A stretch of DNA of 64,000 nucleotides from Hofstenia miamia (GCA_900660155.1 CABFPE010000354.1:274144-338143), one strand, 5' to 3'. Positions 1 to 12,558 are shown, counted from the first letter of the stretch. Numbers and translations are program-made. Notes: generated by a model not told the origin, from the sequence alone.

Positions 1-627
1 TATATATATATACCCAAAATCTAATTAAAGTATATTCACAAATGTTGCTAATTACTCCATTTGCACCAGCGATTTTGGGGGTAAAAGCTGAATTTGAAAA
101 GTAAATATAATCTACTTTACTTAGCAGCTAATAGGTGACAAATCTAAATAATGATATAATTTTCTTAATGCTTTGAAGAGAGTTTTGAGTATCTTAATGC
201 TTTTACAACTCGATATCATTTTTCTGCAAAACGTAGCTGCAATATTATTTCAAAATTATATGCCTACTCTAGTGTCCTAAATTCCTCGACTAGGAATATT
301 ATATGATCCATATAATCATCATCACAAAAGAACCTCTTAGATGTTGCTGGAGAACTTTCTTCCATCGAAATTACATTTTATCAACTTAGTTTTTAAATTT
401 TTTAAAATTTTTACAGAAAATTTTTTTATTTAACCAATTAAAATCAATTTTGAAACCCTGACTTGGAGGAAATTCCACCATGCCCTCCTTGGTGCATCAC
501 TGCCCACCTGACCTACTATTTTAAAGAATGTTTCAATGGAAAGCATTGAAAATTCATGAAGTTGAAAAATGTTTTCAAAATTTAAAAAATGCACTAAGAG
601 AAAAAATATATACAAGATTTCAATAGA

Positions 628-633
628 TTTATT
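628..633 (-). promoter_or_regulatory. Polyadenylation signal AATAAA of the channel gene
   Basis: AATAAA on the minus strand about 47 nt after the channel stop codon, a plausible spacing for a short 3' UTR. An AT-rich genome produces this hexamer often by chance, so it is supported only by position. Confidence 0.45.
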
Positions 634-679
634 ACAAAAAACATTTAAAAAAATACATATCTTTGTGAAATGGATGACC

Positions 680-1046
680 TTAAACATCTGTGGCATTGTT
701 GTGGTTGTTGGTGTTGTTGGTTTCTGTTGAGAATTTTACTCCATTACAATTCTGATATTCTGGATGATGCTGTATGTTTCTGCGAGTTATACTTTTAAGA
801 TAAGTTTTAAATCTTTTGCCAAAGTAATTTTTGGCTTTTGTAAAAATGTCCAAAATGCTCATTAAGGAAACGCCTAGAAACATACCCATGCATCCTCCGA
901 TATTGCTTAATAGAGACCAGCTAGTGTAAATGCCCTTTTCTTTAATAACTTCAGTTTCAGGACTTGATCGATGGATGTGTAGATGGATAAACTGATTCCT
1001 TAAACGCTCTAGCATTTCGAAATCTGATGAGGCATTTCTAGTGAGG
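680..1046 (-). CDS. DEG/ENaC-type sodium channel, last coding exon (second membrane segment)
   Basis: Last coding exon of a degenerin/ENaC/ASIC family cation channel in the plasma membrane. It starts after the acceptor ttag at 1050-1047, whose first base completes the split serine codon left by the exon at 1900-2900. It encodes residues 392-513. It holds the pre-membrane segment, then LLSNIGGCMGMFLGVSLMS, which is the family signature of the second membrane helix. The GVS triplet at residues 450-452 corresponds to the GxS selectivity filter. A basic cytoplasmic tail of about 50 residues follows and ends in an Asn/Thr/His-rich stretch. Stop codon at 680-682. An ATG exists inside the exon at 1015, but phase and homology both support reading in from the splice acceptor. 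The family call is firm. The exact subtype (peptide-gated, acid-sensing or other) cannot be told from sequence alone. Confidence 0.87.
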
Positions 1047-1899
1047 CTAAATTATTCGTTATCAAATACAAATTCATAATCCAAGTATTAATTGAGTTAA
1101 TATAGTATGTCTAATTGTGAATAATGAGTTTGTTTTTTTTTGAAACAATCTCTTTTCCGGTATAATACGCTTCCTTTTCATGCTCTGTCTCCTAACGACC
1201 CGAACCTGAAGTCGTACCAAACAATTACTTTTAGGCCAAAAGTAACACTACTTAGAATAGAAGACATTTGTAGTAAGCTTAAAAATCAACTCGATTGTCT
1301 TTCAAATATTGAAGCTGCAACCGACCTTTTTCCAGCTCGATCACAAACGAATAAATATATATCCAAAGTCCGGAAGGACAATTTTATTTGCGTTTTAACA
1401 TTGCACTTATTATGGTGCCTTAATTGTATTTGAGTGTTTTATTACATAGAAAAGAAGTAGTTGAATGCAGTTGTTTCTTCTATGGCCCTTCAGATCACCT
1501 GAGCACTAGAAAATAGAAACTTAATTTTTTCTAATACAATTTGCTACAAATGTTAAACCTTAAATGAGATCACACTCATCAATAGACATGGCAATATCTC
1601 ACGATTTCAAAATTGGAGAAAGTTGTTTGAAAATTTTGTGAAACCGTTTTTTTTAAAGATATCAGGGGATTCTAGAGTTAAGAATAGATCTTGGAAATCT
1701 TTTAAAAATTTAAGGACCTTTGCTTCTATCAGAACCACAAAGGTGCTAAATTGTTACCTTTAAAACAAATGAGCAATAATTATTTTTTAATGAAGTTTTT
1801 TGAATTTTTTCAAAACTATTTTATAACAGATTGGTTAATTTTAAAAAAAGTTCAAATATAATTTATATACATGTATAATAATATTTGTATGCGACATAC
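1047..1899 (-). other. Channel gene intron between the last two coding exons
   Basis: An 853-nt intron with donor AG|GTATGT at 1900/1899 and acceptor ttag at 1050-1047. Phases match (two bases before, one after). A plus-strand open frame at 1140-1433, 97 codons from a TTG, lies inside. It looks more protein-like than its surroundings (mixed charged and hydrophobic residues, for example LRIEDICSKLKNQLDCLSNI) but matches no family I recognise. It may be a remnant of an antisense insertion. Confidence 0.7.
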
Positions 1900-2900
1900 C
1901 TTTCCAGGAGTGGTTCACGAATTTTCTCACTAAGATTCCGACGTGAAAGTAACTCCGAGACATAATATGGAAGAAAAGTATCCGAAGGAAAAGTGATTTG
2001 ATTTGATTTGATTTTGTAGTGTACACTGTAGCAAGGAACATGACAATACTTGTTCATGCAATCTTTCACTTGCTTAAACAGCGTCTTCATATGTTTATGC
2101 AAGCAGAGACCATGTCCATCAACTGTATCTAATCTACAGATTCTGGTTTCATCACTTTTTGAAAATATTTGGAGAGTTATACACTGACAAGATAAATTTG
2201 TGTAATAACTGACGCACATTTGTTCGCAAGTAAAATTATTAAAAGCCCATTCAATTCCAGGGAAGTCAGACTTAGCAATGACATCTGGATCAATACATTC
2301 AAGATTTCTTCTTTTGTATTTATATGTAACAACTCTTTGGAAGCCCACACTAACTTGTTGTCCTGGCCCAACATCCAGGCCTTCTGCTTGTGGAAGAATA
2401 GGAAATTGTTCGTCTTGAGTTGTGACCCGTATTCCCGAAACTGAACTTATTAGGCCACTGGCATCAGTAGGTTTGATATAAAGATTGAGTCTAATTCCCG
2501 ACATTGCTTCTGAAATTACACCCCCAGCCTCCTTTAAGCTTAATGGAAGAGATATCATATGACAAAGAGCAAATTCGTTAGAATAGTACTCTGAAATTGC
2601 ATCCATGCAATTTAAATTTATCTGATTTCTATAGTCCCTGATAATGCAATCAATGATAAACTCTTCTTTTTGAATACCAACTTTTTTCATAGTAGTTTTT
2701 GAAAAATAGTTAGTATTTGTGTTTCTCCAAAATACTTTATTAATGTCTAGACTAGATTCGTTACTAAAAAATGAATCAGGATTCTTAGCCTGCTCTTTCA
2801 TTCGCATCAGTTTTTCATGAGTAGTTTCAAAGTTAACGTCTGTTAGGTTTTCCTCTTGTAGCATCTTCAAACTTGCAATTTGGTGACTGCAAATTATTAC
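1900..2900 (-). CDS. DEG/ENaC-type sodium channel, main extracellular exon
   Basis: One exon of 1001 nt encoding residues 59-391, almost the whole extracellular domain. It opens after acceptor tttag with VIICSHQ, which continues YFPQ from the first exon to give the family's FPxVxIC motif just after the first membrane helix. Further family marks are GIRLNLYIKP (about 194-203) and a VGPGQQVSV strand (about 235-243). The cysteine-rich thumb runs from about 260 to 348, with CEQMC, CQC and a CMNKYCHVPC cluster. The donor AG|GTATGT is consensus and leaves phase 2. No internal stop or frameshift is present, so the exon looks functional. Packing the ectodomain into one exon suggests intron loss relative to many animal relatives. 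The internal ATG/TTG near 2870 is not the start, because the open frame and homology continue upstream to the acceptor. Confidence 0.88.
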
Positions 2901-5900
2901 CTAAATTAAATCAGTTAGAAGTTTAAATACGTGTTTTATGTATCACATGAACCTATAATCAATGTTTTTTTCCTTGTAAAGTAAATTAAATAAATATATA
3001 AAAGAATGTTATGCAGATTTTCATTCATAGCTTCTTCAAAGAATGCCTTATAAATGTTTAAGTGCATCCACCTGGAATAACAGCAGTCACAAATTGATGT
3101 ATGAAAATTTTAATAAAGCCAAATCCTTCTAATTGCATTAATACCTGAGCGATTTTATCAGGATTACGACCTTTTCTGATGATTGCAAAGATGTTTAACA
3201 TAATTCTCTATCAGTTAACATGAATATATAATTGTGTCTCATTTGTAGGAGCTGATTAAATATTCCAGGCGTTGAAATTCAATACAAAGCAGTAGGCTTT
3301 GAAGTTGTTTAAATCGCCATTCAAAAAAGGATACAACCTTGATGGTGCAATTGCATGCTTCTACATTTATAAAACAAGATTCTCGCATTCTATAAATATG
3401 AATAGAATCGCAATAGTTTCTAAAATTGCATATATATGTCTATTGAAAATAATAGTTATATATATATATATATATATAATATTGAATTGATGTAAACATT
3501 TATAATTTACTGCGAAGGTAGACATAAAACGAAAATCGCAATTGGCTTAATTTTAATTACCGTAGTTAAATATAACAGTTTGCTGTATTTCAGTAAAGTA
3601 GATTGTCTTTAAGTATTATTTAAACAGAAAGAAATTAGTAACACAAATATTAATTTTTAAAATTTAGTCTATAGCTGAACTCTATAATTCCCTGCAATTT
3701 TATGATTATTACAGAAATGATGCAAGAATGATTATTAGTAAACATTTAAAGGAATAAATTGATAATTACCCACAATCATGCTGTGTGACAAAAAGGTATT
3801 TGTTTCTCACTTGAGTACTTTTTCAAGGTGTTTCTAGTCAATTTTATGTTGCTAAAAACGAAATTGAGGTCATTTTCATAGTAGAAACCATACTTTAGGA
3901 ATTACCATAAAATTGATATTTTTACTTAAGTAGATCTTTGAATTTAAGAGTCGGAAACTGTAGTATGATGGAGACACCAAAAATCCTCAAATAACTTTTA
4001 TCGTCCTATACAATTCTATTTTGATTTTAATGTAAACAGATGTTTTGTATTCATCCAGAAGCCATGAGGCCAAAATATAGTCTTAATGTTATTTTCTGCA
4101 CATCTCAATATGTTTTTAATATACCTACACCCCTAAATAAATCTCTTGAGCAGTTGGTGTAATTTTCCCTTGTTCATCACTAAACAAATATAAATTTTCA
4201 GAACAAAACATTCAATTGATATTTCAGAAAATGAAGTTTAGCCAACATTAATGGCAATATCCCATCTCTTCAATGCAACAAGCAAAGTTTCGGTTTATCT
4301 CATGCTAAGATTTAGCCTTGCAACTATTGGAAGGATGGAAGGATAATGGAGATCCGGAGAATTTATGATAGAAACATCACTATAGATATGTTGACTTGTT
4401 CCTTGAAAATTTTTTGTAGATTAAACATGAAAACATTCATGTCAGGACATTTAATTATTGGAGGTCAATCCTGTGAAGTGCAGGTTTTAATAACATTTAA
4501 CAAATATATGTTTACACTTGAAAATATTGGGATAATTTGAAAACTGTTCAATATATTAACTATAAAGGTTAGCAACAATACCACTTTATTCTCTGTAAAT
4601 CTTGCAGTTCTTACAATTAGACGTAGCAAGAGGCAACTAGAATTTAGATCTTTTTTGAAATTTCATTTATAAACTTTTGTTATATTAATGTTGAAAAATC
4701 ACATATTCAAACGTATTTATTGGCAGGATTGAGTGATTCAATGCAGCTTCTAAAGTTTCAAAACATGTGCATTACATTTTATATTTATTGTGTAAAATCA
4801 ATAGACTGATTCATTGCATTCGTTCTAAATATAGATTTACGAATCTGATTGATGAATAGATTTACTGCAGTAGAATGATATTTATGACAGCATTGATATA
4901 ATCAGGTCAATATTATTCAGGTTGTTTTATAGTATTAGAAAAATATTGTGTTATAAAATATGATATTGGATTTACAATAGAATGCTAAGGAGCAGTAAAG
5001 AAGGCAATGCTAACACATATTTTCAATGAAGCAACAAATTTCAAATATAATACTTGATACTTTCGAAGTTTTATGGTTCGAAAGCCTTGAATCAAGTTGA
5101 AGACATGTTCAGTCATTGCAAAGTCTTCATTTCTCTGCTTTAATAACAAAACCTTTAATGAGAAATTGAATAAAGATTTTTGCGTGTAAGATTTCAAAAA
5201 GAATGCAATGAAAAATTATGGAGTCGCATTATCTATTAAAAGTCTTACTTACTTGATTCCAATGCGCAAATTTTTTTCGCAAAAATATTATAAAATGATT
5301 ATATTTTTGCAAAGTTATAAATATCTAATCATTCTTCACAAAAACTTTAAGGTTTATATTTATACACATGAAATCTAGTCTTTTTAGACGTCCTTTGTTG
5401 ATGGGAGAGGAGAATACTTTTGGAATAAATGATCTCTATCTTATGAAAAAATTTTTTATCACAATAATTACATAAAAAGGCCACCTTTTCATACAATGCT
5501 TAGGCCGTTCTTAAAGGAAGTTCTCTGCCCCTCTATTTCCGGGCTCGGCTTCGAGCGTGAAGAATTTTGTGCAAAAACGATAAATATACGTGTATAGAAT
5601 ATTCTATGCTGTGTCATATATATATATATATATATGTATATATAAATATATATATGTATATATATATGCATACTACAGAGGGCACGCGTAATGTGTTTAG
5701 GTATGTTATAACATAGAGCGTGTGCAATATTTATAAAATTGTTTGCATATATTGCATTTAGAAATATGCCAAAATGTAATACAATTTATAGATTTTTCTG
5801 AGAATGACTGCAGATCTTAAAGTTTGAGAATGACATTGAACAATTGCTTAAAGAGAAAAATTTATTTGATGACACGATATGCAACATAAATGTATCAGAA

Positions 5901-7199
5901 TTTAATATATACCAGAAATACATTTGGAATTAGGTTTTATTTTCAAATAACTAAGTTCTTATTAGATCACCAAGATAATTCAAAATAGCGCGTCAGTTAC
6001 AAGTTGGAAGAGCAATTGACAATCAATTCAGCTAGTGGCAAGTCAATAAAGATAAATTATTGAAAAAGAAACAGACCTTGTTTCTCAACAGCAATCGTAA
6101 AACTCCGGGAGATAAAAGAATTCAAAATGTTGATCAAGGTGTGAATTCTCACATAAATTATGACTGAATGTGTTAATAATACATATATTTATTTGAACAT
6201 TTGAATTAATCGATTATAGATGCTAGTTATAATCCAATAAAATCTTTTGTGATTGTCGTAAATATATTATCTACCGCTCAAAAATCTTATTGACATCTTG
6301 GCGCTACAATAACAAAAAGAATGTGCATTCCCAAACAAAATCTTATTTTAATACAAGATAGAAGAGTGACATGAGATAAGAGTTCTAAAAAGATAATAGT
6401 TGAGTTTATACCTGGTAACTGTTCAAAGTTTTTTCAATCAAGCTTGATAGTTAGTTGTTTGCCTATCTGTCGCCTCTGAGCATATGCTATTTTCCATAGA
6501 CAAATAATATCTAATAATAAATAAATGTAACATCTATTAAAAAATTTTCTTATCATTAGATCAAACAATTTCTACACAGTGCACAATAATGTGGAAAACT
6601 CTCAGCTTATTCATAAATGTTTATTCAAAGATAACTTAAGATTTTTATCATGACTAGATTGTACGACTCTTGTTGCTTCTAGCTCTGGCTTAATCATTGC
6701 ACTCTATTACGAGTTCACTTTATTTGAGTTCTGGAATGGGAAAGTTACAGCAAGCATCACGTAGCTTACCACAAGATTTCAAGACAGAAGCATTCTTGGG
6801 TGATCAGTATCAACATATGTTAAAACTCTTGTTGCCACAAGTCACAAATTTGAATCGCCTAGCATGCTCTAGTGATCTGACTAAATACAATATGTACAAC
6901 TGCCGTATTTTGTACTATTGACAGTGACATCAATGTGCTATTTTCAAAACATTATAATTCCCTTGTCTTAACACCTTATTTTTATTGCTGTCTCACACAA
7001 GCGCTTCTATTTGTCTGCAAGCACTAATATATTATATTATCCTGATTATTATTATTAATTCTAATTGAATGATTATAATTACATGTCCTACATTGTAGTT
7101 CGATATAATAAGAAGTTATTTTGGAATGAGCAATTTGAAATTATTATACATGAATTTCATTGTAATTCTTAAAATTGGTTAAACAAAATTACCATAACA
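2901..7199. other. Gene-free intron stretch
   Basis: AT-rich DNA with no gene or element that I recognise. Short (TA)n arrays lie near 3457-3479 and 5617-5669. A plus-strand open frame at 6697-6921 is slightly less AT-rich than its surroundings but resembles no known family. Confidence 0.5.
5617..5669. repeat. Imperfect (TA)n microsatellite
   Basis: Alternating TA interrupted by TG and AA steps over about 50 bases. A minus-strand open frame across it is only a translation of the repeat. Confidence 0.85.
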
Positions 7200-7790
7200 G
7201 CTTCATTAATAAACATTCAATGAAAAATCTGATGAAGATATAAAAGAAACTAAGAAAGACATATATTAAAAATTACAATTCATTGAAAAAAATACAATTC
7301 AAATGAAAAATAAGCTACGATCATTTAATACAATTTTAAAATTAAAACACTACATATAATTTTCAACAAAGATCAAATATCAAAAGGATTGGCTTTATCA
7401 TTAGTTTATAAATATACTTGTGATTATTGTAAGAAATCATACATCGGTGAAACCATCCGTCATTTTGATACGCGGAATTAAAGAGCACATCAAAGGTCAT
7501 TTAACATCAGAAATTTTTAATCACATTCATAATATCAACATTGAAAAGTTTAAGATCATTATAAGAACAAAGTATACAAAAATTGCAGAGGCCATTGAAA
7601 TTAACAACATCGATGAAACAAAGTCATTAAATAAACAAATTATTCCAACAAAATATTTATGTTTATTTTAGATTTCATTCTATAATTTATTTGCTGATAA
7701 TGATTGTATAATATTATCGAAACGTTCAATGTGTTTACTTTTAAAATGCATTCACTAAATAAACTTTCAAAAAAAAATATATATAGCATA
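7200..7790 (+). mobile_element. Penelope-like element, 3' fragment with GIY-YIG endonuclease remnant
   Basis: The tail of a Penelope-like retroelement (PLE). Around 7360-7680 the plus strand encodes a linker, then the GIY-YIG nuclease start YTCDYCKKSYIGET, then a second part with KEHIKGHLTSEIF and a C-terminal KSLNKQ. This matches in order the C-terminus of the PLE copy at 18968-19818. In PLEs the GIY-YIG domain nicks the target for priming. Here the two parts are in different frames and the reverse transcriptase is absent, so it is a 5'-truncated dead copy. After the stop it carries a hammerhead-like motif (7694-7727) and ends near an A-rich (TA)n tract. Confidence 0.75.
7694..7727 (+). ncRNA. 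Hammerhead-ribozyme-like motif, PLE tail at 7.7 kb
   Basis: The order is CTGATAA, then a stem GATAAT/ATTATC around a short loop, then CGAAACGTTC. The layout matches a hammerhead core (CUGAUGA, stem II, GAAA, stem III, cleavage triplet), with the palindrome ACGT in place of stem III. The CTGATGA box is imperfect and overlaps the stem, so cleavage activity is doubtful. Confidence 0.35.
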
Positions 7791-10088
7791 AATGAAAAAT
7801 TCTTGGAATTATTGTCTTTTTATATTTAGAAAGCTTAGACAGTTTCCGTTTCCTGGAGTTTTAGACTAATATTGTAATAGAAATAATTCAAAAGAAACTA
7901 TTTTAAGTTTATCCGCTATTTGATGATTTTGAAAAATTCTTTTCACATCAATTAGTTCACAGGATTGAATTTTATGACTTGATAAAAGCAAAACTTTAGC
8001 AAAGGATTTTGTTTTGTAAGTTTATTGTAAGATTAAATCAAGGATCAATACAATCTTCAAACCTTTCCAATAGCCTTAAGTAAGACTACTGAGTGATCCA
8101 AATTACAGGTAACATTGTTAACATTTAGCTAACCATTGCTAGTGAGCAATGCAAATGAAGAAACAAAAACATAAATATATAAATATCGCTAATTTAATAT
8201 AATTAATCACTACTGATAGCCTATTATTATTATTATATTTTAATGGATCATATCATTTTCCCTTACAATTTTACCTGACTTTTTTACTACACTGTAAATA
8301 CAAAATAACATCAACTTTGAATTAAAAAAAAATTATGCTATCTATATTTCTTTTAGAAAAATATGTAAACAAGGTCACCTTTGTTTCTCTTATTCTTTCA
8401 ATGCTTTCATGCTCTAGCAAATATCTGGAAGAAAAGTCTGAAGTGGAACTTTGCAAAGATCAAATTTTCCCTGTCAAAGCAGGATTAATAAACTCATAGC
8501 AATGTCCTCTTTAACTCTATTTGTAATGGATAGTGGTGCTTAATTTCTATTGTTGTTTATTTTCTATCATATTAATAACTAAATAGACGTTTATCAACAA
8601 ACTAAGATTGCTCAAAATATACCTCAGAATAATATATTGAAGTTAGTTTTGTACTTGCACATTTATTGGCAATGTTAATATTATAATGATATGTAGATAC
8701 ACGTACTAGACAATTCTTTAATGATGAACTCACTTGAAAATTTGATGACTCCTTCCAATATACAGGTAGATAGTTACAATAATCTATGCCTGCTTTAGAC
8801 TAATATGGGATAATAGTAATTAAGTTAAACCTGTTTAGCTAAACAACATGAACATTCTTCATAATATAGAAATCGACAAACTTTCTTGTGGAATTATAGA
8901 AATTCAAACGAACAGTTGCATGAGTATTTATTGAGATTTCGATATAGTTTACCTTAATTCCACAAGAAAATTTTCAAAATCTGTGATAGTTTCCTCACAA
9001 AATTTTTAACGCTTGTAACTCACGAATTAATTTAGATATCTAAGACATGAAAACACCACAAGATAGAAATTTTTCTACACTTTCTTTTGCGATTTTGATT
9101 CGCGAATTGGGGCTATAACCTTTGACTTTGAGCACGATGCCTAAGAGGAGCTCACATTGTTTTTCTCCAAAGGCAAAATATTTAAGGGTAGATATTGTTT
9201 CCATGAGCATTAGACTAACTCATTATCTGAACATTAGTTAAAGTAAAAATTTGAATGTACATACAAAAAATCGGATTCTTCATTATTATATACTCCAGGC
9301 TCAGGAATAATTCTTAGCACAAAATTTTATCATTACGCGTGTGCGCACAAACACTTGGATGTATCCATATCAAAGGCTTACAATATTTCTTAGCAGGCTT
9401 GAATAAAATTGGTCAAATATTTGTACAAGCGCTATATTACTTGAAAGTAAGCCTAGTGTAAATAGGATTAAGATAATTACAATTATATGCTTAATCCTAT
9501 TCTATCCAAGACTTCTCTATTATCTGCGATGATTTCTTAAAAATATTTAAATACTCATTAGTCGCAAATTTAAAAAGACATCTAAATTCGGAAGTACCAC
9601 AGAATAAAGGAATGCCTAATCGTTCGCTTTCTAAGTCCGTGCCTGCGAATGCCATGATTTCTGAGTTTGCAACGCCTTAATGAGGCTTGTCCAGTTTTTT
9701 ACAGTAAATCAATAGTTGTAGGCTTCATTATTGCCTCTATAGACTTTGGACTGCCCCAATAGCTGAACTTTAGCTATGAAGAAAATTGGAATGATTTTAA
9801 AAAAAAATCGGAATTTTCATTAACAAACAATATTTTCAAGTACTGCAAGCAAAGCATTGTGTATAAATATCAATATTCCAAAATTTCAGATTATCTAAAT
9901 AGACTTGGAAAAAATTGTTTAAAATGCGGACAAAACATGCTTTACAAACGCAAAACTATGCTATACAGCATAGGTTAAAAATTCACAGCATAAAGCATTT
10001 TATCTTTCATTCGAGTTTAACAACTAAAAATTTGTGTTTATTTGAAAGCCTAAGCATGTCTGTATAGCTATTAACGTTATTAATTTAG
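7791..10088. other. Gene-free stretch upstream of the TRIM-like gene
   Basis: AT-rich DNA with no recognisable element apart from a 15-bp perfect inverted repeat at 8882-8896 and 8955-8969. Any 5' exon or promoter of the TRIM-like gene should lie here, but I could not identify one. Confidence 0.4.
8882..8969. repeat. 15-bp perfect inverted repeat with 58-bp spacer
   Basis: TTTCTTGTGGAATTA at 8882-8896 is the exact reverse complement of 8955-8969. It could form a stem-loop or be the remnant of a small foldback element. Confidence 0.7.
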
Positions 10089-11656
10089 GCACGAACACTT
10101 TCATTAGAAAATAGCACCACGGCATTTGAATGCCGCATTTGTTTTGACAAATTTAATGATGATTGTATTTATAAGTACCATGTTTCTCTGTGCAAGAAGG
10201 TCTGCCATGCTCGTAGAAGAGTTCAAAGTGAAGGCTCATTAGTTGATGATTCGAATTGCTTCACACACAAAAAAGAAATAGAGTTTTTCTGTAAGGAATC
10301 TTCGTGTTTAAAGGGAATATGTATTAATTGCTGTGTCACAAGCCACAAAGGCCATCAAATATGTAAAATTGAAAAACAAGCAGAACAGTATTTGAATGAG
10401 ATGTTTCAAATTTTAAAAGATGTTAAGGTTAAATCAAAAAATGCGAATGCATACATTAATGCCCTTAAAGAAAATATAGTAGCACTAGAGGAAGAGTATA
10501 GCAAAATTGAGGATTCCATAGCTGCAAGAAAAGATGCTGTTCTAGAATTTGTAGAGAATTGCTTTTCCCAGGAATTTGAATACGTTTGCTCAAAAAAAAT
10601 TAACCATCTTAGTCAAAAAAAAGACGAACTTCAAAAAATGGAAGAACTATTTGAACGCTTAGATTTTTTAACATTAAATATTTCTATGTGTCTTGTTGAT
10701 AATTCGGAATGTAGAGTATTAAGGGAATTTGAGCTTATTAAAGATGAATATAATCAAATTGATATTATTCCTGCAGCAATTAAAATTAAGGTAGAACCAC
10801 TAATTTTTACTGAACAGCGTCTTAGTTTTTTTGAACTGAAGAAGTATATTTCTCAGTTCATAGGCATGGAAACATTCAAAACATTTCTTAGATCAAATGT
10901 AATAAGCATAAGTAACATGGCATATGATGCAAGACACGATAATATTTTTGCATTAGAACAGTCGATGAAGAGTGCTTATGTTTTGAAAATCTCTGGTGAT
11001 GGAATTCTTAGCGAACAATTTTTTGGTGAATACCCATTAGGATGGGCAAGGTTTGAGTTGGCTTTTGTTTCAAGCGGCGATCTTTTAATACATTGTGTTA
11101 AAGGTAATAAAATTCATTAAAGATAATTACAAAAGAGCTAAATGCAACTAAAGAATTACAGCTTCCAAATATAGACTACATTACGACAATGTGTTCCAGC
11201 ACAAAAAGTTTTAATGTTTTCCTATACTCTTGTGAATTGAACACATTTTCTGCATATGACACTCAAAGAGATATCCTCGCAAATCGCTGTATGTTAGTAA
11301 AGTTTAGAATTCTGAATATGAAAGTGGCTGAAGATTTGGATGTTATCGCATTCAATGGATTTACTCAAATTTACTTGTATTCCTTTAACAAGTTAACATA
11401 TTTACGTACTATAGGCGAAGAGAAGATATTTTTTAATGGCGCGGCGTTTCTTAAAGGAAACCTCTTATTGACTTGTAATACTAAGAATAAGTCCTTGGAC
11501 ATCTATAACCTCAACAATGGGAAAACTATGATGAAAACCGAAATTCAGTCATTGAAACTTAAAAATCCTTACCATGTACTTAACTGCACCAGATCATCGG
11601 CATTCGTTTTAGATACAAAGGGAGACGAATATAAAGTGTATAAAATTTCATTGTAG
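10089..11656 (+). CDS. TRIM-like protein (degenerate RING, B-box, coiled coil, propeller-like C-terminus), frame-broken
   Basis: A cytoplasmic TRIM-family-like protein; such proteins are often ubiquitin ligases or RNA-binding regulators. The exon opens after an acceptor-like tttag at 10088, since an in-frame stop overlaps that site. In order: FECRICFDKF and LCKKVCHARR, a shortened RING-like cysteine cluster; a type-2 B-box (10257-10362) with CFTH, FFCKESSCLKGICINCC and HKGHQ; a coiled coil (about 10390-10680); then beta-rich sequence to the end (ISNMAYDARHDNIFAL, AFVLDTKGDEYKVY) resembling NHL-type propeller repeats. The frame shifts once near 11105-11120 in an A-rich run. Sequence on both sides stays clearly coding, so this is a single indel, a sequencing error or a recent pseudogene. 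A 50-nt GT-AG mini-intron there would also restore phase but would remove coding-looking sequence. The gene lies antisense within the channel intron. The 5' coding exon is not seen. Confidence 0.75.
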
Positions 11657-11676
11657 ATTTGTACTTAATAATTTTT

Positions 11677-11682
11677 AATAAA
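11677..11682 (+). promoter_or_regulatory. Polyadenylation signal AATAAA of the TRIM-like gene
   Basis: AATAAA lies 21 nt after the stop codon of the TRIM-like frame, a plausible though very short 3' UTR. Confidence 0.45.
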
Positions 11683-11919
11683 TGATTACTTCAGAAAATA
11701 TTTTTTCTTTAAACAATTACAAATAATTGCTAAAATTTCAAAATTTTAACATATTTAGATTAATGCACAAACATAAACATAACTAAGGAGCTAAGGTCAC
11801 AATATATTGCAACTATTTAAGATTCTATTAATTGAAGATAAAAATTGACAAAAAGCAACGTATCTGAACCAGTGTTTTAACCAGATCATGAATTATTATA
11901 CAAAAAACAAACCGCCGAA

Positions 11920-11920
<1 letters not shown>

Positions 11921-11950
<30 letters not shown>

Positions 11951-12558
11951 NNNNNNNNNNNNNNNNNNNNNNNNNNNNNNNNNNNNNNNNNNNNNNNNNN
12001 NNNNNNNNNNNNNNNNNNNNNNNNNNNNNNNNNNNNNNNNNNNNNNNNNNNNNNNNNNNNNNNNNNNNNNNNNNNNNNNNNNNNNNNNNNNNNNNNNNNN
12101 NNNNNNNNNNNNNNNNNNNNNNNNNNNNNNNNNNNNNNNNNNNNNNNNNNNNNNNNNNNNNNNNNNNNNNNNNNNNNNNNNNNNNNNNNNNNNNNNNNNN
12201 NNNNNNNNNNNNNNNNNNNNNNNNNNNNNNNNNNNNNNNNNNNNNNNNNNNNNNNNNNNNNNNNNNNNNNNNNNNNNNNNNNNNNNNNNNNNNNNNNNNN
12301 NNNNNNNNNNNNNNNNNNNNNNNNNNNNNNNNNNNNNNNNNNNNNNNNNNNNNNNNNNNNNNNNNNNNNNNNNNNNNNNNNNNNNNNNNNNNNNNNNNNN
12401 NNNNNNNNNNNNNNNNNNNNNNNNNNNNNNNNNNNNNNNNNNNNNNNNNNNNNNNNNNNNNNNNNNNNNNNNNNNNNNNNNNNNNNNNNNNNNNNNNNNN
12501 NNNNNNNNNNNNNNNNNNNNNNNNNNNNNNNNNNNNNNNNNNNNNNNNNNNNNNNNNN

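Noticed and set aside
430-696. 88-codon minus-strand frame after the channel stop
   Set aside because: Overlaps the channel 3' end in another frame and covers the presumed 3' UTR. No family features.
6697-6921. 74-codon plus-strand frame
   Set aside because: Somewhat protein-like but no motif, no splice context and no related copy in the window.
11105-11154. 50-nt mini-intron in the TRIM-like gene
   Set aside because: It would restore phase, but it lacks a pyrimidine tract and would remove coding-looking residues (ITKELNATK). A one-base indel is simpler.
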